A DNA stretch of 64,000 bases, from contig NZ_JAGSXH010000001.1 of the NCBI RefSeq assembly GCF_018283645.1, positions 103,887-167,886 of the forward strand. Reading direction: 5' to 3'. The DNA comes from Actinocrinis puniceicyclus. GTDB taxonomy: Bacteria > Actinomycetota > Actinomycetes > Streptomycetales > Catenulisporaceae. The stretch's first letter is position 1; every line of letters begins with the position of its first letter. The notes beneath the pieces were generated by a model, which made no database searches, was not told the DNA's origin, and saw nothing but the letters and a program-made list of their open reading frames with translations. Of this stretch, positions 24,714 to 33,282 are shown piece by piece. A program made the translations under genes and the position numbers.

Positions 24714-25612
24714 CCGCCATGGACGCCGACACCCTCGACCACCTGCTCAAGGACCGCTGCTACCCGCTGCGCCCCGCGATCGAAACGCAGGACTACGACC
24801 GCTATCTGCCGCTCGACGACATCGAGAACAGATTCACCTATTTCGTCGACACCCACAAGGACAAGGCGCGCTTCCACCGCAGCGGCCACCTGGTCTACGT
24901 GACCGGGGGCAGCGGCTCGGGCAAGACCTCGATGATCCACCGCTGCGCCTACCATCTCAAACAACTGCTGGACGAGGTGATCCTGATCGACCTGAGCAGC
25001 CAGCGCTGGGTCGAGCGGGACAAGGAACTGCGCATGCGGCGCACCTTCCGCGAGATCCTCGGCCAGCTCAGGCGCATCGTGGACGTCTCCGTGGTGAGCC
25101 GGCTGCTCTCCGAACTGGAGGGCGACGTGATCCAGGCGTTCCGGGAACTGAGCAGCACACTGGCGAAACTCACCCCCCAGCGGGTGCTGGTGGTGCTGCT
25201 CTCCCCCGAGCCGACCGCCGAGGAACTGGCCATGTTCGCGGCCGCCACCGAGCCGCGCCTGGTGTTCTTCGCGGAACTGTCGGACATCGAGCAGATCAGG
25301 CGCAGTCAGACGGAACTGCCCAATTACCAGTCGCCGCAGCGCTCTGTCGTCGAACTCAGGGTCGGCCGGCTCAAGCCCGGCGACGGCAAACTCCTGGTCG
25401 ACGGGATCGCCCAGTACGAGCAGGGTCTGCCGACCATACCCGACGACATCGTGGAGAAGTGGATCGAGCGCAACGCCCGTTCGATTCTGCTGCTCAAACG
25501 GCTCACTCTCGGCGTGCGGTTGCTCGCGCGGGAGCGCAATGCGAGTACGGTCGGGCCCGAGGACGTCCTGGAATATCTGACGCTGATGCTGCATGGGCAG
25601 GAGGGACGCTGA
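24710..25612 (+). CDS. P-loop ATPase, middle gene of a three-gene unit
   Basis: This protein of about 300 residues has a Walker A G-G-S-G-S-G-K-T-S near residue 66. The later strand V-L-V-V-L-L-S-P-E-P stands where a Walker B strand could be, but without clear acidic residues following it. The C-terminal half is helical (P-D-D-I-V-E-K-W-I...L-K-R-L-T-L-G-V-R-L-L) like an AAA lid. No family is recognised. The GTG at 24710 overlaps the upstream stop; an in-frame ATG at 24719 is an alternative. The next gene starts 2 bases after its stop. It is likely part of a complex with the larger ATPase. Confidence 0.65.
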   Translation: MTAMDADTLDHLLKDRCYPLRPAIETQDYDRYLPLDDIENRFTYFVDTHKDKARFHRSGHLVYVTGGSGSGKTSMIHRCAYHLKQLLDEVILIDLSSQRWVERDKELRMRRTFREILGQLRRIVDVSVVSRLLSELEGDVIQAFRELSSTLAKLTPQRVLVVLLSPEPTAEELAMFAAATEPRLVFFAELSDIEQIRRSQTELPNYQSPQRSVVELRVGRLKPGDGKLLVDGIAQYEQGLPTIPDDIVEKWIERNARSILLLKRLTLGVRLLARERNASTVGPEDVLEYLTLMLHGQEGR

Positions 25613-25613
25613 G

Positions 25614-27977
25614 ATGAGCCTTCCGGACGAGACGCCCGTGTGGACGCGCCGGCCCAATCCCTTCCCGTTCACCGCACTGGCCCAGGTGTCCGGCGCGCGG
25701 GGAGACCTGACGACGATCGTGACGCCCGCCGTACGCCGGGTCCGCGAAGAGGTCGACCGTTATCTGGTCTCCACACAACTGGCCGAGAATCCCGAGCGGG
25801 ACGGCGGCGTACCGCAGGGCTCGGGCTCCGCGATCGTGATCGCCGGCGAGAACGGAACCGGCAAGACCCACCTGGCCATGGAGATCCTCGCGCACCTGGA
25901 GCGTCACACGCGGCGCACCTCGCAGGACGTGCGCCGGATCTACTACGCCGCCGCCGAAGGCACGTTCCTGGAACTCTACGCCAAGCTGATGGACGACAAG
26001 TTGGTGCAGCGAGCCGACTTGGTCGACCGAGTACACGAGTTCTACGCCGAGATCGTGGTCGAGACACTCAAGACCCTGGAACTTCCCGAGTCGTTCCTCA
26101 ACCGGCTCTCCGCGCGCGACATCGACCCGGTCTCCGCGGTCGGCCGGCTGGGGCTCGAGGAGGACGCGCTGCTCGACAGCCTGCGCCGACGGCTTCGGGC
26201 CGTCACCGAGAACCGGGATTTCGGCAGCGCACTGGCCCTGCTGATCCAGCCGGAGCTGGAAGACGCCGTGTGGAACTGGCTCTGCGGCGGGCGTCCCGAT
26301 CAGACCCTGGTCGAGCGCGGCATCAGCAAGCAGATCGACTCCGACCGTTCCGCTCTCGAAGCGCTCGGCGTGATCGCCCTGCTGCACGGCCGCCAGGGCC
26401 ACCGCTTCGTGCTGGTCATCGACGAGATCCACAACGTCATACTCACCCCGCAGCGTTCCGCGCAGGACATCGCGCTGGCCTTCAAGAAGCTGCTGGAGGT
26501 CTTCCGCAACGCGGGCGCGTTCCTGGCCGTGTGCGGGCTGCCCGACATCTTCGCCATCCTGCCGAGGGACACCGGCCGAGTCGAGCCACCGGTGGTGCCC
26601 TCCGCGCTGACCGACGAAGACGTGCGCTGGTATATCGAGGAGATGCAGGAGCGGGCGTTCCACGAACGCGTGCTCGCGCCGTTCGACGAGGAGAGCGCCG
26701 GGTATCTGGCCGCCCTCGCCGACGGGGTGCCGCGGCACGTGATCCGGCTGTGCTTCCGCGCCTACGAACAGGCCGCCGCGACGGGCAGCGAGGTGACAGC
26801 CCTGATGCTGCGCGAGATCGCGCGCACCGAGCTGGTCAACGAGGACGTGGCCGCCGTGCGCGCCGAGGTCGAGCGCATCCTCAAGGAGGACGGCTGGCAG
26901 CCCGAGGTCAATCCCGTGTTCGGCGACGACGCGGACGCGGTGCGCGCCGACCTGTGGGTGCCGACCGGGCCGGACGGCGCCGGCTGCGCGGTCATCGTGA
27001 CCGACGTGCTGCCCGGCTCCGGCGCGGTGCCCGAGCTGGTCGAGCGGGCGGGCGCCATCCGCCGCGGCGACGCACGGCGAGAGGCACTGCTCGTGGTGAC
27101 CGGGTACCTCAGCCGCGACCTGCGGGCCCGGCTGGCCGGGGCGTACAGCGACCCGCCGCTGGTCTACGACCGGCGCACCTTCAGCGTCGCGCTGCAGGAC
27201 GCGCTGCGCGGGCTGGCCCAGCCGTCGGCCACGCGGCCCGACTCGCGCGGCGGCCCGGGTCTCCTCGCCGGCGCGGAACTCGACGCCGTGATGCAGCAGA
27301 TCGAGCGCGTCAGCCGCCAGCACAGCCAGAGCCAACGGCTGATCAGCACCCTGTCTCGCCAGCTGGAAGCGGCTCAGCTCGACTCCGCCGAACAGTTCTC
27401 CCAGCTGCGCCGGGACCTGGCCGACCTGCCGCGGACGGAACCGGGCGCGATCGGCGCGCCGGCTCGACGCGCGGCGCACAGCCTGCCGCCGCGGCTGCAG
27501 TCGCATTTCGACGGCGCCGCGGAGAAACTCGCGGCGTTCGGCGACATCGGGGCCGTGTGCCGCAGAGTCCTTAGTCCACCTGCCGGGGCCGATTCCGCGC
27601 GGCTGACCTTCACCTACCGGCTGCGCACGGCCGGCGTGTTCGCCTCGATCGGCGTCGCACAGCTGCTCAACGCGCTGCTCACGGCGTTCCACGAGGGCGT
27701 CGGCGCCTGGCTGGAATCGGTCGGCGCGTCGCCCGGCGGGCCGACGGACGCGCAGCGCGACGCGCTGCGCAACGTGTGCAATACCTACGAGTCCTTATAC
27801 GGTACGGTGCCGCTCATCCAGCTCGACGGTTTGGCCGAACTCGCCGCGACGGTCGCCGCCCCCGGACCCGGCGCGCAGGCCGCCAACAAGGCGGCCCGCC
27901 GCGCCGCGCTCGACAGAGCGCTGAGCGAACTGGGCCAAAGCGTGTTCCGGGACGCGCTGGCGCTTACCGGCGGCTGA
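25614..27977 (+). CDS. Large AAA-type ATPase with C-terminal extensions
   Basis: This 787-residue protein has Walker A G-E-N-G-T-G-K-T-H (about residue 80) and Walker B F-V-L-V-I-D-E-I-H-N (about 266-275), so the ATPase looks active. A following lid region contains G-V-P-R-H-V-I-R-L-C. Residues of about 415-530 form an alpha/beta segment (V-E-R-I-L-K-E-D-G-W-Q-P...R-A-D-L-W-V-P...A-V-I-V-T-D-V-L...L-L-V-V-T-G-Y-L) that resembles a degenerate restriction-endonuclease-like fold. A Gln-rich coiled coil (about 560-605) and a helical C-terminus follow. AGGAGGG precedes the ATG. It is translationally linked to the two upstream genes. Function is unknown; regulated conflict or signalling ATPase is a possibility. 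Confidence 0.65.
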   Translation: MSLPDETPVWTRRPNPFPFTALAQVSGARGDLTTIVTPAVRRVREEVDRYLVSTQLAENPERDGGVPQGSGSAIVIAGENGTGKTHLAMEILAHLERHTRRTSQDVRRIYYAAAEGTFLELYAKLMDDKLVQRADLVDRVHEFYAEIVVETLKTLELPESFLNRLSARDIDPVSAVGRLGLEEDALLDSLRRRLRAVTENRDFGSALALLIQPELEDAVWNWLCGGRPDQTLVERGISKQIDSDRSALEALGVIALLHGRQGHRFVLVIDEIHNVILTPQRSAQDIALAFKKLLEVFRNAGAFLAVCGLPDIFAILPRDTGRVEPPVVPSALTDEDVRWYIEEMQERAFHERVLAPFDEESAGYLAALADGVPRHVIRLCFRAYEQAAATGSEVTALMLREIARTELVNEDVAAVRAEVERILKEDGWQPEVNPVFGDDADAVRADLWVPTGPDGAGCAVIVTDVLPGSGAVPELVERAGAIRRGDARREALLVVTGYLSRDLRARLAGAYSDPPLVYDRRTFSVALQDALRGLAQPSATRPDSRGGPGLLAGAELDAVMQQIERVSRQHSQSQRLISTLSRQLEAAQLDSAEQFSQLRRDLADLPRTEPGAIGAPARRAAHSLPPRLQSHFDGAAEKLAAFGDIGAVCRRVLSPPAGADSARLTFTYRLRTAGVFASIGVAQLLNALLTAFHEGVGAWLESVGASPGGPTDAQRDALRNVCNTYESLYGTVPLIQLDGLAELAATVAAPGPGAQAANKAARRAALDRALSELGQSVFRDALALTGG

Positions 27978-28031
27978 CAGCTCGCCTCGCGGGCGGATCG
28001 CGTCTCGGCCTCGGCCCGCTCGCGGTCCCGT

Positions 28032-28054
28032 CGGCCGGCCCTTGCCGCCGGCCG
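28032..28054. terminator. Hairpin between convergent genes
   Basis: An 8-bp GC stem (28032-28039 with 28047-28054) and a 7-base loop lie between the end of the AAA ATPase gene and the end of the leftward 338-aa gene. Confidence 0.5.
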
Positions 28055-28055
28055 C

Positions 28056-29072
28056 TCAGCACTGCGGCCAGCGGCCGCCCACGCGCCCGCTGAGCCGGCC
28101 GAACGCCGCGTCGGCGTCGTCCACGAGCCGCTGTTCGAGGGTGACGCCGAGCAGGATGCCGCCGTCGCGCAGCGGTGTCACGTAGATCGCGCCGAGCGCG
28201 ACGTCCAGGACCAGCCGCATCACCCGGCCGCCGTCGACGGTGCCGAGGACCTGCTCCAGCCGGTTCTCCTGAAGCCGCAGTTGCCGTGCCACGGCCGCGT
28301 ATCCGTCGCGCCGGCCTTCCGGCGAGGTCTTCTGGAAGAACTGCGCCAGGTCTGCGGCGTCGAGGATGTCCACGCAGAAGACGGGTTCGCCCTCCCGGAA
28401 CAGCCCGAGGTAGTGCAGCGCCTTCACGCTCAGGGCGTCGCTCGCGCGACGGGCGATCTCCTCGTCGGCGCGCTCGCGGATCCTGCTGACCAGGTGCGGC
28501 TTCGCGGCCGGCTCGACCGGCGGCGCATCGGCCGCGCCTCGGGCGCCGGCCGCGAGTTCGGCGCTCGCCTGGGCGGCCCGGGTGCGGAAGCCGCCCCAGT
28601 TGATCGATTGCAGGCCCAGTCCGCCGACCGCGGTCTCCACCACGTCGAAGATCCGAAGGTCTGCGGCCCGGATCGGCTCGACGCTCTCGCCGCGCGCCCA
28701 GCCGAAGATGCTCTGGCCGTCCACCTTCAGGTAGTGGAACAGCGCTGCGTGTTCCCCCTGGAGCACGACCCGGATCAGCGCGCCGCTGTCGAGGGTCCCG
28801 CAGACCTTCTCCAGCCTGGCCACCGCGAGGTTGAGCTGGCGGCCGCTGCGGTCGAGCCGGTCGTGGTCCTCGGGCTGCGGCGCGCCGCGCCCCGCGGCCG
28901 ACACGGCGAAATCGAACACCCCGCGGGTGTAATGGGCCAGATACACCAGCGGCTCAGTGTCGCCGACAGCCGCACGGCAGGTCAGCACGATGCCGTCGTA
29001 GTTCTGTCGGGCGTGCTCGGCCCGCCGGGTAACCACCCGGCCCGCATCGGCGGGTTCAATCGCGTCCGGCAT
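28056..29072 (-). CDS. Unrecognised protein with an internally duplicated domain
   Basis: This 338-residue protein consists of two related halves. The first has L-E-K-V-C-G-T-L-D-S-G-A-L-I-R-V-V-L and the second L-E-Q-V-L-G-T-V-D-G-G-R-V-M-R-L-V-L, each followed by a beta-rich segment; before each is R-Q-L-N-L or R-Q-L-R-L. The alternation of strands and helices could suit a profilin/roadblock-like or other small sensor fold, but no family is assigned. The ATG at 29072 has AAGGAGG at the ideal distance. The gene begins 38 bp after the FxsT-like gene and is the last gene of the Fxs locus, so it is likely cotranscribed and may act with FxsT. Confidence 0.7.
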   Translation of the reverse strand: MPDAIEPADAGRVVTRRAEHARQNYDGIVLTCRAAVGDTEPLVYLAHYTRGVFDFAVSAAGRGAPQPEDHDRLDRSGRQLNLAVARLEKVCGTLDSGALIRVVLQGEHAALFHYLKVDGQSIFGWARGESVEPIRAADLRIFDVVETAVGGLGLQSINWGGFRTRAAQASAELAAGARGAADAPPVEPAAKPHLVSRIRERADEEIARRASDALSVKALHYLGLFREGEPVFCVDILDAADLAQFFQKTSPEGRRDGYAAVARQLRLQENRLEQVLGTVDGGRVMRLVLDVALGAIYVTPLRDGGILLGVTLEQRLVDDADAAFGRLSGRVGGRWPQC

Positions 29073-29110
29073 GGACGTCCTCCTTCGCAGCGGCGCAGCG
29101 TGGTCGCCGG

Positions 29111-32100
29111 TCACATGAAGATCGGCAGGTCGATTTCCAGGTGGTGGCGGCAGGTGTCGGCCGCGTGCCGGGGCGTGTCCGGGTACCGGTCCGCGAGCCT
29201 CTCGATCCGGGCGAGGCTCTGCTCGGCGTACTGCACGACCGGATGGGACGTGGCGAGAGTGGCTTTGAGCGCCGTCAGGGCCGGTCGGCCCAGGGCGAGC
29301 GCGTCGGCTGGCCGGCGCAGGGTCGCCAGCGTCTCGGCGTGGGCGAGAGCGGCCATGGCCGTCCAGGGATGCTCCCGCCCGAGCCGCTCCTCCAGGCATT
29401 CGAGCCCGTAGCGCCCCTGGGCGTCGGCCACGTCCCACTGCTGGGCGTAGCCCGCGTACCGGCCCAGGTTCACCGCGCACACGCCGATGTACGGGTGGTT
29501 GTCCGTGAAGACGGCGCGGAAGCCGTCCAGGCACTCGCGCGCCGACTCGACCGCCTCGCCGTGCTTGCCGTCGTGATGATATTGCGCCGCCAGGCCGAGC
29601 TCGCAGATCAGGGTCGCGAAGTGGCGCCGGCCGTAGTGCTCGAGCGCGCTCGCGTAGGTCTGGCTCGACAGCCCCGGTTCGACCTCGTCGATCCTTCGCA
29701 TCGTCGCGGCCAGATTCGCCGCGGCCTGCAGGACCACGATGCTCGGCGCGTTACGCGTCTTTTCGCCTTCCAGCAGCGCCCACTCGTCGCGGGCGTCGAG
29801 GAGCCGGTCCCTGGCCTCCGTGTAGGCGCCGAGCTCCCGCAGGCACACACCGATGTGGTCCATCGCGCGGGCGGCCAGGTCAGGGCGCACCGGCGCGAGG
29901 GTGCGCGAGTCTTCAAGCAGTTCGTACGACAGATCGAGCGCCTGCTGGGCCTCGCCCATGAGCAGGTGCGAGACGATCAGATTGTTCAGTGCCACGCCGG
30001 TCAGCGCGTGGTCGTCGCCGAGCACCTCGCGGAAGGCCAGCCAGGTCGAGTTCTCCTCCAGCAGCGCGTCCTCGAACTGGCCGAGCTGCCTCAAGTCGGC
30101 GGCATAGCTGCGCGCGGTCAGCAGGGTGCGGATGTGCTTGATGCCGTGCAGGAGGCGCTGGCGGGCCAGCACGCGCACGTCGAGGTCGTGGGCGAGCTGG
30201 AACTCGCCGCGGGAGCGGTGGATGTTGGCCAGCTGGACGTCCAAGGTCAGCGACACCGGTTCCGCCGCGGCCTGGTCCGGCGCGCCGCGCCAGGCCTGCT
30301 GCAGCCGCTCGCCGAGCCGCAGCGCCGCATTCCAGGCGCTGGACTCGTCGGTCTGCCAGAGGTAGCGCACCTGGTCGGCCAGCCAGCGCCGCGCCCTGGT
30401 CGTCGTGGCCTGCTCCGGGTCGAGGTATTCGACGTGCGGCTGAAGCAGCTCATAGAGCGCGGCGCTTCTCGTGGTCGTCTCGTCCACGCCGAGCGGCGCG
30501 AAGGCGGCCAGGATCTCGATGACCGCGCGAGAACGGGCCGCCCGCCGGGCCGGAGGCATCGACTCCCTGATCACATCCATGATCCGCCGGTGTACCCGCA
30601 CCTCGTCGCGCACCGCCTGGTCCGGCGGCAGGAAGCCGTAGTCGACGAGTTTGAGCAGCACGTTGTGCAGCGTGATCGGATCGCTGAGTCCTGGTTCCAC
30701 CTCGTGCAGGTCCGCGACGAACGCGGCCGACTGGACCAGCCGCCGGGCGGCGCCCACGGGTGAGAGGCAGGCGAGCGTTTCGAGCAGCCGCAGCGCCGCG
30801 GCGCCCCAGTCGTCGTGCGGAAGCTGCTCGAGCAACAGCGTGACCAGATGCGTGAGCAGGTCGCGGCCGCCGGCGCCGTCCGCTCGCGGCCGCATCCGGT
30901 CCGCGAGTTGCTCGGTGAACTCGGCCACGGCCTCCCGGGTGGCGTCCAGGTCGGTCAGGCCGGTCAGCCGCACGTCGCGGGCGACCTGCCGGACCCAGGT
31001 GGCGGCGAGTTCGACGGTCAGCGGCTGGTCGTCGAGACACTGCGCCAACGCGGCGGCGTCGCCCGAGTCGATGTGCGCGACCAGCGAGCAGATCAGGGCC
31101 AGGGTCTCCTGCCGGGCCAGGGCCTCGACCCCGATCGGGACGACGCCGAGCAGATCGGAACGCCGCGTGGTGAGCAGGACGTGCCCGCGGCCGGGCGGCG
31201 GCAACGCGTTCTCGACGCTCGCGGGATCGTCCACGCCGTCGTATATCAGTAGCCAGCGTTCGTCGAAGCGCCGGCCGAGGTGTTCAAGCACCGTGGCCGG
31301 CGCGTTGCCGCCGCGCGGCGCGCCGACTGGGCCGGCGAGTTCGGCAAGGCCGCGCTGCACCGACTGGGCGCTGTCGCCCGGGATGATCCAGACGAGGTCG
31401 TACTGGCTCGCGAAACGGTATGCGTACTCGATCGCCACCAGGCTCTTGCCGATTCCCGCGGGGCCGACGATCGCGCAGGCGAGGCCTTGGCCCGGGTCCC
31501 CGGTCAGCTGGTCGCGGATGCGTTCGATCAGTTCGTCGCGTCCCACGAAGCCGGGGTGGCGGACCGGAAGGTTCCAGCTCTCCGCGGGCGAGCGGTGGCG
31601 AGGGTAGCGTGGCGCCGCGTTCTGCGCCGACGGGGCGGCCGGCACCGCGTTGGACCAGAAGTACGCCAGCAACTGCGTGCGCGCGCCCTCGCCGTCGGTG
31701 CTGTCGAGCCGGAAGCGCGGCAGGTTCTTGTGCCGCTCCGGCAGGGGGGCGTCGCCGATCTCCACGCAGACGACTGCCGCAGCACGCTGTGATGACTGCG
31801 CGGCGTGAAAGTCCACGAATTGCGCGAACTCCGGTGATTCCATCGCCGCCGGCGAGAGCACGAGCAGCCTGGATTCGCCGCCGGCCGGGTCGGGCGCGCC
31901 CTCGCCCGGCACGCGTCGCGTTTTGGCGGAAAGCCCGCTGCCGCTGAGTACCGCGGCGATCCACTCGGCCCACACCCGGTCGGCGGGGCAGTAGAACACG
32001 CTGATGTCCTGGTCGCGCTCCATCCACGGCGGCCGGCTGGCCCGATAGCGCTGCCGGGTGGGTTCCGGGAAGTCGGCGGCGGCGGCCGGCGACGCGAGCC

Positions 32101-32911
32101 GTTCGGCGGTCAGTTCCTCGGTCAGCCGCAGATAGGCGTTCAGCAGGGCGTCGCGCTGTTCCGAGGGCGCGTCGAGGCCGACCAGGCTTTCATCGAACGA
32201 ATAGTCGGAGACGTAGGGGATCTCCACGTTTCCCCAGTAGGCGGTCTGGGCCTGGCTGTCGCGGTCGGTCAGCAGCCAGCCGAAGCTGCGCCGCGCGTAC
32301 ATCCGCTGTCGCTCGGCCAAGCCGCCGGTCTTCAGGTCGACCTTCATCGGTACCGGCAGGATACGCAGCGGCCCGCCGCCGCGGTTCTGCACCGCGCGAG
32401 CCTGCTGCACGGCGCCGCCGATGGACTGTCCGAACAGGTTGTAGCAGACGACCAGCACGTCCGGCAGGTCCAGGTTCGCCTCGTCCGCGAAGCCGGCGGC
32501 TCCCGCCTGGGCGTCGATGAGCACGTAGTCATATCCGCGCCCGAGCAGATCCTCGCGGCGCACCCGATAGGCGGACGGATCCGGCACATGGTCGACCAGC
32601 GGTCCGGCCAGATCGACGCGGCCGGACGGCCTGCGGAACACGCACTCCAGCCGCAGCGGCGCGGCGAGCGTCGCCACATCCGGCGCGTCCGGCGCGTCCG
32701 CCGCGTCCTGGGGCAGGAACGCGCGCAGATACCGGTATTGACTCGGGGATTCAAGGTCGAGATCGACGACGAGGACCCGCTTACCGACATTGGCGAGGAT
32801 CATGGCGAGATTGGCCACGGTCCCGCTGCGCCCCACCCCTCCGGAATACGAGTAGAACATGAATACACTCGTCGTATCCTGGAACGCGCGGTCGGTTACG
32901 GCAGTGTCCAT
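29111..32911 (-). CDS. fxsT: FxsT-like MinD/TIR-like/NB-ARC/TPR protein
   Basis: This protein has about 1,266 residues. Order of domains: a MinD/ParA-like ATPase (deviant Walker A G-G-V-G-R-S-G-T at 24-31, V-L-V-V-D-L-D-L-E-S at 46-55); a TIR-like domain (about 302-420, D-I-S-V-F-Y-C-P-A-D and L-L-V-L-S-P-A-A); an NB-ARC/STAND NTPase (G-F-V-G-R-D at 454, P-loop G-P-A-G-I-G-K-S at 483-490, L-L-I-Y-D-G-V-D-D at about 554); and C-terminal TPR-like helices. This is the architecture of the tetratricopeptide protein of FxSxx-COOH systems, thought to sense or deploy the modified peptide. The ATG at 32911 has AGGAGAG upstream; a GTG at 32953 overlaps the precursor stop. In the MinD-like loop Arg replaces the usual Lys. 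Confidence 0.85.
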   Translation of the reverse strand: MDTAVTDRAFQDTTSVFMFYSYSGGVGRSGTVANLAMILANVGKRVLVVDLDLESPSQYRYLRAFLPQDAADAPDAPDVATLAAPLRLECVFRRPSGRVDLAGPLVDHVPDPSAYRVRREDLLGRGYDYVLIDAQAGAAGFADEANLDLPDVLVVCYNLFGQSIGGAVQQARAVQNRGGGPLRILPVPMKVDLKTGGLAERQRMYARRSFGWLLTDRDSQAQTAYWGNVEIPYVSDYSFDESLVGLDAPSEQRDALLNAYLRLTEELTAERLASPAAAADFPEPTRQRYRASRPPWMERDQDISVFYCPADRVWAEWIAAVLSGSGLSAKTRRVPGEGAPDPAGGESRLLVLSPAAMESPEFAQFVDFHAAQSSQRAAAVVCVEIGDAPLPERHKNLPRFRLDSTDGEGARTQLLAYFWSNAVPAAPSAQNAAPRYPRHRSPAESWNLPVRHPGFVGRDELIERIRDQLTGDPGQGLACAIVGPAGIGKSLVAIEYAYRFASQYDLVWIIPGDSAQSVQRGLAELAGPVGAPRGGNAPATVLEHLGRRFDERWLLIYDGVDDPASVENALPPPGRGHVLLTTRRSDLLGVVPIGVEALARQETLALICSLVAHIDSGDAAALAQCLDDQPLTVELAATWVRQVARDVRLTGLTDLDATREAVAEFTEQLADRMRPRADGAGGRDLLTHLVTLLLEQLPHDDWGAAALRLLETLACLSPVGAARRLVQSAAFVADLHEVEPGLSDPITLHNVLLKLVDYGFLPPDQAVRDEVRVHRRIMDVIRESMPPARRAARSRAVIEILAAFAPLGVDETTTRSAALYELLQPHVEYLDPEQATTTRARRWLADQVRYLWQTDESSAWNAALRLGERLQQAWRGAPDQAAAEPVSLTLDVQLANIHRSRGEFQLAHDLDVRVLARQRLLHGIKHIRTLLTARSYAADLRQLGQFEDALLEENSTWLAFREVLGDDHALTGVALNNLIVSHLLMGEAQQALDLSYELLEDSRTLAPVRPDLAARAMDHIGVCLRELGAYTEARDRLLDARDEWALLEGEKTRNAPSIVVLQAAANLAATMRRIDEVEPGLSSQTYASALEHYGRRHFATLICELGLAAQYHHDGKHGEAVESARECLDGFRAVFTDNHPYIGVCAVNLGRYAGYAQQWDVADAQGRYGLECLEERLGREHPWTAMAALAHAETLATLRRPADALALGRPALTALKATLATSHPVVQYAEQSLARIERLADRYPDTPRHAADTCRHHLEIDLPIFM

Positions 32912-32949
32912 CGCGATTGCACTCTCCTCTTGGCCGCCGCTGCTGTGCC

Positions 32950-33207
32950 TCACGACGCGGGCCGGGGGCGCCCACGGCGGCCGGACTCCTCATAGCCCCC
33001 TGATGTCCCGGCCGCGATCGAGCTGGCGAATCCGGCCGTCACCAGCTCATCAGAAGTCAATTCCCGGTGAATGCGCCGCAGCGAGCGTTCCAGCACCGAC
33101 CCGGGAACCAGGGCGAGCGCAGCGAGATCGACTTCACCAAGATCGACTATATCCGAAGGTATTTCGACACTCGGGCAGCACTCGCCGCCGACCTCCATCG
33201 CCCCCAC
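32950..33207 (-). CDS. fxsA: FxSxx-type triceptide precursor with C-terminal extension
   Basis: This 85-residue peptide has a leader (I-V-D-L-G-E-V-D-L-A-A-L...V-L-E-R-S-L-R-R-I) matching the conserved FxsA pattern, then A-G-F-A-S-S-I. In typical precursors the F-x-S-x-x motif is the C-terminus and the radical SAM enzyme cross-links the Phe ring to the Ser. Here 21 more residues follow, rich in Gly, Arg and Pro. The nucleotide sequence shows no stop or near-stop after the motif. The GTG at 33207 has GGGAGG about 6 bases upstream. The stop overlaps a possible GTG start of fxsT. An AT-rich promoter-like patch precedes it. Confidence 0.75.
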   Translation of the reverse strand: MGAMEVGGECCPSVEIPSDIVDLGEVDLAALALVPGSVLERSLRRIHRELTSDELVTAGFASSIAAGTSGGYEESGRRGRPRPAS

Positions 33208-33240
33208 AAAGTCCCTCCCAGCGATCGGCCTCCCACCTGG

Positions 33241-33246
33241 ATATTA
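33241..33246 (-). promoter_or_regulatory. Candidate -10 element of the precursor gene
   Basis: TAATAT on the minus strand lies in a short AT-rich island about 35 bp upstream of the fxsA start. No good -35 box is visible at 16-18 bases, so an extracytoplasmic-type or activator-dependent promoter is possible. Confidence 0.35.
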
Positions 33247-33282
33247 GCATTGCATATGAGAGCTCGTACGGTCATCGGAGGT

